Source: Bacteroidota bacterium (lineage in GTDB: Bacteria; Bacteroidota; Bacteroidia; NS11-12g; UBA955). Taken from it: a stretch of 12,364 nucleotides of DNA. Shown here in pieces: positions 6,476 to 12,364 of the stretch (positions within the stretch are counted from its first letter, which is position 1; the number at the start of each line of letters is the position of its first letter). The DNA lies in NCBI GenBank assembly GCA_027488495.1, contig JAIYBO010000093.1, forward strand, positions 1 through 12,364. The letters are read 5' to 3'. Made by a program: the position numbers and the translations under genes. The notes below the pieces were generated by a model that had not been told where the DNA came from, searched no databases, and was given only the letters and a program-made list of their open reading frames with translations.

Positions 6476-8974
6476 TTACTTTTTCTTCTTAAACGATGCG
6501 GCTTTGGGCTTCTTAACAAACCCTTTGCACAACTCAGCCACCTCGGCAAACGTGAGCGAATCCCATTGTTTGTCTTTGGGAATGGGTACATTGTCCTTGC
6601 CACTTTTGATGTAAGGGCCATACCTTCCGTTTAGGATTGAAATATTTGGATCTTCAGTGAACGCCTTCAAAACAGCCGCTTTGTCTCCAGACACTTTTGC
6701 TTCCACCAATGCAATGGCTTGCTCCAAGGTCACGGTTTCGGGGTCTTGGCCTTTAGGAATGCTAACGAACTGACTTTGATACTTGATATATGGGCCAAAT
6801 CTGCCTTTGCTTACTTCCAAAGAAACACCATTGTAATCGCCCACTTTCAAAGGAAACTGAACCCCTTTCATGGCATCATCCAAAATGGCTTTGCATTCTT
6901 CTTCTGTCATGGCAATCAAATCAGTTCCTTTTTCCACGTTGAAATACTTATCACCGCGCTTCAAATATGGTCCGTATCTGCCGATACCTGCAATGACCGC
7001 TTCACCGTCATATACCATTACCTCTCTGGGCAATTCAAACAATTTCAAAGCCGTTTCCATGGTTACGGTTTCAATGGTTTGTCCTTGCTGCAAACTGGCA
7101 TAAATCAATTTCTCCTCGTCGTCTTTCACTCCGATTTGCACAAATGGGCCAAATTTCCCCATTCTCACGCTCACCTGTCTTCCATTTACAGGATGCACGC
7201 CCAAAATACGCTCACCGGTTACGCGTTCAGCCGATTCCATGGTGGTATCAACCGCTGCGTGGAAAGGTCCGTAAAATCCAGTAAGCATGTCTTGCCAGGC
7301 TTGGTTCCCATTGGCAATTTCATCGAACTGTTTTTCTACTGAAGCGGTAAAACCATAATCCATGATGGCATCGAAGTTGGCCGACAAGAAATCGGTTACC
7401 AACATCCCCATATCGGACGGAAACAATTTGTTCTTTTCAGCGCCGTATTTCTCCACTTTCACTTCTTCGGTGATATCGTTACCCACCAAGGTGATTTCGG
7501 CAATTTTCCTTTGCTTTCCGTCGCGTGATTCGGTAGTAACATATTGTCTCTTTTGAATGGTAGTAATGGTTGGTGCATAGGTAGATGGTCTTCCAATGCC
7601 CAATTCCTCCAATTTTTTCACCAAAGACGCCTCAGAATATCTCGGGGCAGGGCGCGCATAGCGCTCCAACGCCTTGATTTGTTGAACCTCAACACCGTCG
7701 CCCACCGTTACCGCTGGCAACAAACCGTCATTTTCACCATCCTCTTCTTCGTCGTCTTTAGACTCCATGTATACTTTCAAGAAACCATCAAAACGAATGA
7801 CTTCTCCCTCTGCCTGAAACTTGGATTTTTTGCCATTGTCTTCCAAAGTGATCACGGTTTTTTCCATTTCTGCTTTGGCCATTTGCGATGCGATGGCACG
7901 TTTCCAGATCAAACCATACAATTTCTTCTCACGGTTGTCGTCGCCAGCAAATTGAACCCCAAAGTTTGTGGGGCGAATGGCTTCGTGCGCCTCTTGGGCA
8001 GATTCGTTTTTGGTGGTATAGTTTCTTACCTGCGAATATTTGGGGCCATAGGATTTTTCCACCTCTTCTTTGGCCGCGGCCATGGCCTGCTTACTCAAGT
8101 TCACTGAATCTGTACGCATGTAGGTAATGTGACCATTTTCGTACAATTTCTGAGCGATTCGCATGGTTGTGGTTACGTCGTAACCCAATTTGCGCGAAGC
8201 TTCTTGCTGCAAGGTAGATGTGGTAAACGGCGGCGCAGGGTTTCTGAAAGTGGGCTTCACTTCCAAGCCAGTCACCTTGAACGACTCACCCATCAAAGAT
8301 TCCAAAAATTGCTTGGCATCCGCAGCATTTGCCGGCTTTTTGGTATTTTCTGCGGTTAGAATCTTGCCTTCTATAGTTTTGAATTGACCTTGAACGCGGA
8401 AATCTGATTTGGCATCAAATTCATTGATTTCTCTTTCTCTTTCAACCACCAATTTCACTGCAACAGATTGTACTCTACCTGCGCTGAGTTTGGGCTGAAC
8501 TTTTCTCCATAAAATGGGTGACAATTCAAAACCCACCAATCGATCCAACACACGGCGTGCTTGTTGAGCATCTACCAAACATTTATCGATGGTTCGGGGA
8601 TTCTCAATGGCGTTTAATATGGCCGTTTTGGTAATTTCATTGAAAACAATGCGTTTGGTGTTCTCAGCTTTCAAACCCAAAACTTCAAACAAATGCCAAC
8701 TAATGGCCTCTCCTTCTCGGTCTTCGTCCGATGCCAACCATACCGTTTCGGCATCCTTGGCATATTTCTTCAATTCCGCAACCAACTTTTTCTTTTCATC
8801 GGGCACCTCATACCTTGGCGCAAATCCGTTTTTGATATCGATGGCACCGTCTCCCGACGATAAATCGCGGATGTGGCCCATACTCGATTTCACAATGAAA
8901 CCTTCACCGAGATACTTCTCGATGGTTTTCGCTTTCGCGGGTGACTCTACAATGACTAGGTTCTTGATTGACAT
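6476..8974 (-). CDS. topA: DNA topoisomerase I (type IA)
   Basis: The protein has 832 residues and relaxes negatively supercoiled DNA through a transient 5'-phosphotyrosine. The Toprim domain occupies about residues 3-140, with VESPAKAKTIEKYL (catalytic Glu10) and the acidic metal-binding motif SDEDREGE (Asp83, Asp85, Glu87). QPKLSAGRVQS (160-170) and the active-site motif GHITYMRTDSVNLS (catalytic Tyr285) follow. The C-terminus has no Cys4 zinc ribbons. It carries instead repeated GRYGPY / GRFGPY modules (Topo_C repeats; for example GIGRYGPYLKRG, KGRFGPYIKYQ and NGRYGPYIKSG) and ends in a Lys-rich tail, KAASFKKKK. An acidic loop (DDEEEDGEND) interrupts the core. This layout is usual in Bacteroidota. 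The ATG lies 3 nt after the stop codon of the upstream secreted protease, with no -7 element found just before it, so it is probably co-transcribed with that gene or uses a promoter inside it. Confidence 0.98.
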   Translation of the reverse strand: MSIKNLVIVESPAKAKTIEKYLGEGFIVKSSMGHIRDLSSGDGAIDIKNGFAPRYEVPDEKKKLVAELKKYAKDAETVWLASDEDREGEAISWHLFEVLGLKAENTKRIVFNEITKTAILNAIENPRTIDKCLVDAQQARRVLDRLVGFELSPILWRKVQPKLSAGRVQSVAVKLVVEREREINEFDAKSDFRVQGQFKTIEGKILTAENTKKPANAADAKQFLESLMGESFKVTGLEVKPTFRNPAPPFTTSTLQQEASRKLGYDVTTTMRIAQKLYENGHITYMRTDSVNLSKQAMAAAKEEVEKSYGPKYSQVRNYTTKNESAQEAHEAIRPTNFGVQFAGDDNREKKLYGLIWKRAIASQMAKAEMEKTVITLEDNGKKSKFQAEGEVIRFDGFLKVYMESKDDEEEDGENDGLLPAVTVGDGVEVQQIKALERYARPAPRYSEASLVKKLEELGIGRPSTYAPTITTIQKRQYVTTESRDGKQRKIAEITLVGNDITEEVKVEKYGAEKNKLFPSDMGMLVTDFLSANFDAIMDYGFTASVEKQFDEIANGNQAWQDMLTGFYGPFHAAVDTTMESAERVTGERILGVHPVNGRQVSVRMGKFGPFVQIGVKDDEEKLIYASLQQGQTIETVTMETALKLFELPREVMVYDGEAVIAGIGRYGPYLKRGDKYFNVEKGTDLIAMTEEECKAILDDAMKGVQFPLKVGDYNGVSLEVSKGRFGPYIKYQSQFVSIPKGQDPETVTLEQAIALVEAKVSGDKAAVLKAFTEDPNISILNGRYGPYIKSGKDNVPIPKDKQWDSLTFAEVAELCKGFVKKPKAASFKKKK

Positions 8975-8977
8975 GAA

Positions 8978-11089
8978 TTATTTTCCGAAAATGACTGGTT
9001 TTTGGATCCGACCGCTTTTTGTACTCAGACTCACGATGTAAAGTCCGGTGCTTGGCAATGTCAAATCCGACATATAAATGGTATTGTTTGTTTCTGAGAG
9101 TTCGCCTTCAAAGATGCTTGCAACTTTGCGTCCTTGCAAATCCAACAATTCAACAACTACACTTTCATTTGGTTTTGAATTGCGAATCACAATTTTTGAA
9201 TTGCGCTCAATTGGGTTGGGACTCACCTCAAGGATACTCATGTCTTCACCGATGGTGTTGACCCCCGCGGTATATTGACCCAAGTTGATGTTATCGATGT
9301 AAATAGGGTTACCGCCTTCACTGGCGAAATCAATCCTAAATGTCAAGTTTGTATTCAATCCCAATCCAATGGATGACAAGCTCGTTAATCCCATCACTTT
9401 CCATTGAGACGTTTTGGTTGGTTTAAAGTTGCTGGTATACACTTGACCTGTATGCCCCAATGCTGCACCCGAGCGCTCCATCACCTGTTTGAAAGTGGCA
9501 CCACAATCGGTGGAAACGAACAACCGCAAATAGTCGGTAACATCGGCACTTGGCTGTGCATAGGAAGCCATGAATGTAAATTTCGGCGTGATGGCACCCA
9601 TGTTGGAAATATCAATGCTGGGTAAAGTGATACTGTATGTATTTCCAATACCAGCGCCGGTGGTTACGGGTGCTTTATAGCAATTGCTTCCCAAATAACT
9701 GGTGGTCGATTCCAAAACAAACCGAGAATTTGTAGGAGAAGAATGAACGAATTTATCATCCGTAGTGAATGTGGTTGGATCACCTTTTTCAAATGTTTGT
9801 TCGAAATTGGCTTTGGTATTGGCCACTGCTTTCAGCACAGTGATGTAGTTGGTTTTCGTGGTAGAATTGCTGCCCTTTGCATTTTGTACCGTCAGTGAGA
9901 CACTGTATACACCTGGCGTTTGATACGTAATGGTGGGGTTTTGAACCGATGCGCTGGGTTGGCTAGATCCCGTAAAAGTCCAAGACCATGCGGTTGGTGT
10001 GGATTTACAAGTTAAATCATAAAATTTCACGGCCTGGCCCGCGCAAATCGTGGTTGAACTTGAGGTAAATGCCGCTACGGGTGCCACCGAGCCCGGAGTA
10101 ACACCCGTGGCCAACAAATTCGCAGCCGAAACTACCGCAGCCCTAGGCAATGTAGTATTGGTAAGAACCCCATGCATCCGTGTTTTTTGCTTCAACGTAA
10201 ATAAGGTTTGACAACCACCGTTTGAATAGTCCATGTAGTTTTCCCACATATCCAACAAATCTGGCACGTCATTGTTGCAACTGTTACCAGACGAAGGGCA
10301 ACTTGCGTTCACAAAAGTTCCATTTACTGGTGGGGTATCATCAATTTGATCACCACCGGTACAACCATCTTGGAAAGTATGATACAGTCCCAACCAATGT
10401 CCTACTTCGTGAGTGAGTGTTCTACCACTATCCGAAGCCACTGCCGTTCCAATGGTTCCTACGCGATCTGATTTCATGACGATGCCATCGCGGGTTGCAT
10501 TGGTAGCCCAAGGAAAACAAGCATAACCCAACACTTCACCACCATCTACGCCACCAGAGATTGACGATACAACCCAGATATTGAGATATTTTTTATAGTT
10601 CCAGTTGATGAGAGATTTCACTTTCTCTGTAGACATGTCCATTTGCACTCCAGCCGATGAATATACCCGGTTGATTCCTTCCGTACAATTGCCATTTGGA
10701 TCGATTTTGGCCAAGGCAAATTTGATCTGACAATCTGCCGCAAGTCCAGAAAACATAGAGCGCAATTTGGTGCGATTGCCATTGAGCAAATTGAAATCGT
10801 TGTTCAACACACGCAATTGATCCAAAATTTGCTCGCGAGAAATATTTTCAGGTCCGTTCGTATGAATCACATGAAAAACCACAGGAATGGTATAAATCGC
10901 AGCCCGCGATTCAATCTGCTTGGTTTTGAGCAATTCATTGAGCTCATTTTCTGCAATTTTTACCGTTGGGTCTTTGGCAATAATCCCCTGATGGTAAGCA
11001 TCTGAACCACATTTGTGTTGAGCTACTGCCCCCTGAAATACCCCGAACAAACCGACCAAAGTGGCCGCACATATCTTTCTAAGTCTCAT
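8978..11089 (-). CDS. Secreted M43-type metalloprotease with PKD and T9SS sorting domains
   Basis: The protein has 703 residues. A signal peptide (1-23: Arg/Lys start, LVGLFGVFQGAVA core) is followed by a propeptide-like region and the M43 (pappalysin/ulilysin-like) catalytic domain at about 60-320. Zinc ligands are in HEVGHWLGLYH (His227, Glu228, His231, His237), with a Met-turn at NYMDYSN (Met286) and Cys pairs around CTGGDQIDDTPP and CPSSGNSCNND. A PKD domain (about 336-418) contains PTAWSWTF and TYQTPGVYSVSLTV. A beta-rich region (430-605) follows, then a T9SS type A sorting domain (about 620-703) beginning EVSPNPIERN and ending FGK. The protein should cross the inner membrane by Sec and the outer membrane by T9SS, then be released or anchored at the surface. 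The frame is open to an ATG at 11158, but 11089 places the signal peptide at the N-terminus. topA follows after 3 nt. Confidence 0.95.
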   Translation of the reverse strand: MRLRKICAATLVGLFGVFQGAVAQHKCGSDAYHQGIIAKDPTVKIAENELNELLKTKQIESRAAIYTIPVVFHVIHTNGPENISREQILDQLRVLNNDFNLLNGNRTKLRSMFSGLAADCQIKFALAKIDPNGNCTEGINRVYSSAGVQMDMSTEKVKSLINWNYKKYLNIWVVSSISGGVDGGEVLGYACFPWATNATRDGIVMKSDRVGTIGTAVASDSGRTLTHEVGHWLGLYHTFQDGCTGGDQIDDTPPVNGTFVNASCPSSGNSCNNDVPDLLDMWENYMDYSNGGCQTLFTLKQKTRMHGVLTNTTLPRAAVVSAANLLATGVTPGSVAPVAAFTSSSTTICAGQAVKFYDLTCKSTPTAWSWTFTGSSQPSASVQNPTITYQTPGVYSVSLTVQNAKGSNSTTKTNYITVLKAVANTKANFEQTFEKGDPTTFTTDDKFVHSSPTNSRFVLESTTSYLGSNCYKAPVTTGAGIGNTYSITLPSIDISNMGAITPKFTFMASYAQPSADVTDYLRLFVSTDCGATFKQVMERSGAALGHTGQVYTSNFKPTKTSQWKVMGLTSLSSIGLGLNTNLTFRIDFASEGGNPIYIDNINLGQYTAGVNTIGEDMSILEVSPNPIERNSKIVIRNSKPNESVVVELLDLQGRKVASIFEGELSETNNTIYMSDLTLPSTGLYIVSLSTKSGRIQKPVIFGK

Positions 11090-11098
11090 TTTCGTTCC

Positions 11099-11128
11099 GC
11101 AAATTAAATTGAAAGTTCGTTGCTTCAA
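11099..11128 (-). promoter_or_regulatory. Candidate promoter of the metalloprotease gene
   Basis: On the - strand, TTG (11126-11128) and TAATTTGC (11099-11106) are separated by 19 nt. The -7 box is one base short of TAnnTTTG. The start would fall at about 11092-11094, leaving a leader of only 3-5 nt before the ATG at 11089. It is the best candidate in the 98-nt gap and could also drive topA. Confidence 0.35.
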
Positions 11129-11187
11129 CGCAATAACTTGTAAAATCAATGACATCAATTTGTGAGGGATGGTTGCTTTGGGGTGGA

Positions 11188-11553
11188 TTATTTGCCTTTA
11201 AAGTACATCATCTGCTTGCCCCAAGGCGAAACCGAAATGGCCACAATATCGAGTCGAAATTTTCCATCACATTGGTATTGTTGGACATAAGCATTGGCGG
11301 CTGTCATCAAATTCTTTCTTTTTTTATAATTCACGGCCACCTCTGGTTGCATCGCTGCCCTGCCCCGTCTGGTTTTCACTTCCACAAACACCCATTCTTT
11401 TCCCTGTTTACACACCAAATCAATTTCATTTTTGCCTGCACGCCAATTTCTTTCCTTGATGTCAAAACCCTTCATCCAAAGCCAATCCGCAGCCAACTTT
11501 TCTCCATAACCACCCACTTGTTGGGCGATGGTTTGATTTCCCCTCTCTTGCAT
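11188..11553 (-). CDS. yraN: YraN family (UPF0102) nuclease-fold protein
   Basis: The 121-residue length is typical of the family. The pattern is a PD-(D/E)XK-like nuclease core: GYGEKLAADWLWMKGF (Glu18 in the first helix), NWRAGKNEIDLVC (Asp45), VFVEVKTRR (Glu58, Lys60), and a later LDIVAISVSP strand (101-110). The E-D-EXK residues that would bind a metal are all present. The protein is often compared with Holliday-junction resolvases, but its cellular role is not firmly known. It is small, soluble and lacks a signal sequence. The gene is transcribed away from lipB across a 67-nt gap. The metalloprotease gene downstream on the same strand is 98 nt away and seems to have its own promoter. I found no good -7 box for yraN. 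Confidence 0.92.
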   Translation of the reverse strand: MQERGNQTIAQQVGGYGEKLAADWLWMKGFDIKERNWRAGKNEIDLVCKQGKEWVFVEVKTRRGRAAMQPEVAVNYKKRKNLMTAANAYVQQYQCDGKFRLDIVAISVSPWGKQMMYFKGK

Positions 11554-11608
11554 TCTTCAAAGTTTCAACATGGCCATCAATATCGCAAGGCACAGCTAGG
11601 ATTTTGGC

Positions 11609-11616
11609 TAAATTTG
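11609..11616 (+). promoter_or_regulatory. -7 element directly before lipB
   Basis: TAAATTTG (11609-11616) is a perfect TAnnTTTG match that ends 4 nt before the lipB ATG. If used, transcription would start at about 11621-11623, at the start codon itself, making a leaderless mRNA. No TTG stands 17-20 nt upstream, which lowers confidence. Confidence 0.4.
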
Positions 11617-11620
11617 CAAA

Positions 11621-12301
11621 ATGTTATCCTGCCAGTTGCATTTATTGCAAAATCAATCCTACGATCAAACGTGGGACTTTCAGCGCAATTTGTTTCAAGA
11701 TATGCTGAATCAAAAAGCAGCCAAGGAAAATACATTGCCCTTACATCTCATCATGATAGAGCATCCACACGTATACACGTTTGGGAAAAGCGCCGATCGT
11801 GAAAACCTCTTGGCATCAGACGAAGCCTTGAATGACATGCAGGCCAAGGTGTACGACATTGAGCGCGGTGGCGACATTACTTATCATGGTCCCGGACAAT
11901 TGGTGGTTTACCCCATTTTTGATCTCGAAGCGCTGGGCATGGGCGTGAAAGTATTTGTTCAAAACATCGAAAAAGTAATCATCAACACGTTGGCAGAATA
12001 CAACATCGTTGCAGGGACTATTCCAGACCGAATTGGCGTTTGGGTTGATATCGACCAGCCCAATGAACGAAAGATTGCCGCCATCGGTATCAAATGCAGT
12101 CGTTTTGTCAGTATGCACGGCCTCGCACTCAATGTAAACACAGATCTCTCCATGTTCAATCACATCGTGCCTTGCGGCATTGCAGACAAGGGTGTCACGA
12201 GCATGGAAATGGAATTGGGCGGTAAAATTGACATGTTCGAAGTAAAAGAAAAAATGGGCAAGCATTTTGCGAGTATATTTGGGTTAGAAATAAAATTATG
12301 A
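11621..12301 (+). CDS. lipB: Octanoyl-[ACP]:protein N-octanoyltransferase
   Basis: The protein has 226 residues. It moves octanoate from acyl carrier protein onto lipoyl-domain lysines of E2 proteins and GcvH, the first step of lipoate synthesis; LipA then inserts the two sulfurs. The LipB signature ERGGDITYHGPGQLVVYP is at residues 81-98, the catalytic Lys158 lies in KIAAIGIKCSR, and the catalytic Cys185 in HIVPCGIADKGVTSM. IEHPHVYTFGKSAD (46-59) is the usual substrate-pocket segment. Length and motif order are normal. ATG 11621 is the only good start: a stop lies in frame at 11609, and the N-terminal CQLHLLQNQSYDQTWDFQ stretch is conserved in kind. The last bases ATGA also start the next gene. 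One of its probable substrates, the E2 protein, is encoded on the other strand in this window. Confidence 0.97.
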   Translation: MLSCQLHLLQNQSYDQTWDFQRNLFQDMLNQKAAKENTLPLHLIMIEHPHVYTFGKSADRENLLASDEALNDMQAKVYDIERGGDITYHGPGQLVVYPIFDLEALGMGVKVFVQNIEKVIINTLAEYNIVAGTIPDRIGVWVDIDQPNERKIAAIGIKCSRFVSMHGLALNVNTDLSMFNHIVPCGIADKGVTSMEMELGGKIDMFEVKEKMGKHFASIFGLEIKL

Positions 12302-12364
12302 CAAGCAAAACCATTCGTACCCTCGTTATCGTAGGGATTCTATTGATCGCTTTTTTGTGGATCA
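12298..12364 (+). CDS. N-terminal fragment of a membrane-anchored or secreted protein
   Basis: An ATG at 12298 overlaps the lipB stop codon as ATGA, a typical sign of translational coupling. The 22 visible residues, MTSKTIRTLVIVGILLIAFL and on, form a short basic stretch followed by a strongly hydrophobic helix, so it is either a signal anchor or the first transmembrane segment. The window ends before any domain appears. A LemA-family protein would look like this, but so would many others, and I do not assign a function. Confidence 0.65.
   Translation, partial: MTSKTIRTLVIVGILLIAFLWI

Noticed and set aside
6530..7050. Repeated GRYGPY-type motifs as a separate repeat protein
   Set aside because: They are in frame with topA and are its known C-terminal Topo_C repeat modules.
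6719..7342. Open frame of 207 codons on the + strand
   Set aside because: It is antisense to the C-terminal repeats of topA and reads as low-complexity aromatic-rich sequence, as expected from a reverse frame.
11149..11802. Open frame of 217 codons on the + strand running into lipB
   Set aside because: It is antisense to yraN and then out of frame with lipB; both real genes carry full active-site motifs.

Overview
The window reads as ordinary chromosome from a member of the Bacteroidota, probably Flavobacteriales or a near relative. Three things point there: a secreted protein ending in a type IX secretion (T9SS) sorting domain, promoters with the Bacteroidota -33 TTG / -7 TAnnTTTG pattern instead of E. 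coli-type boxes, and weak or absent Shine-Dalgarno sequences. I see no insertion sequence, integrase, CRISPR array, toxin-antitoxin pair or defence island.

Layout: positions 1-1683 run on the + strand: the C-terminal part of a sigma-54-dependent activator, then tsaC/sua5 (threonylcarbamoyl-AMP synthase, for the t6A modification of tRNA). From 1706 to 11553 everything is on the - strand. In the direction of transcription the order is: YraN-family nuclease-fold protein, secreted M43 metalloprotease with PKD and T9SS domains, topA (3 nt downstream), SirB1-type transglutaminase-fold protein, E2 acyltransferase of a 2-oxoacid dehydrogenase complex, an unrecognised 231-residue membrane protein, a small metallophosphoesterase, tRNA-Leu(CAA), and an alpha/beta hydrolase. 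From 11621 the + strand resumes with lipB (octanoyltransferase), which overlaps by 4 nt the start of a membrane-anchored protein cut off by the window edge.

Functional links: lipB begins the lipoylation of E2 lipoyl domains, and one such E2 is in the window. tsaC and tRNA-Leu are both translation genes but are not in one unit. The rest is mixed housekeeping with one surface or secreted protease.

The most interesting spot is the tRNA-Leu/hydrolase junction (about 2480-2691). A textbook Bacteroidota promoter drives the tRNA. The hydrolase frame follows the CCA end by only 4 nt, from a GTG. An 11-bp GC-rich hairpin with a T-tract, shaped like an intrinsic terminator, lies inside the first codons of the hydrolase, with an in-frame ATG starting in its loop. 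This suggests a tRNA-mRNA dicistron whose mRNA part may be attenuated. I did not find a convincing wholly new multi-gene system; the remaining findings are small-scale.
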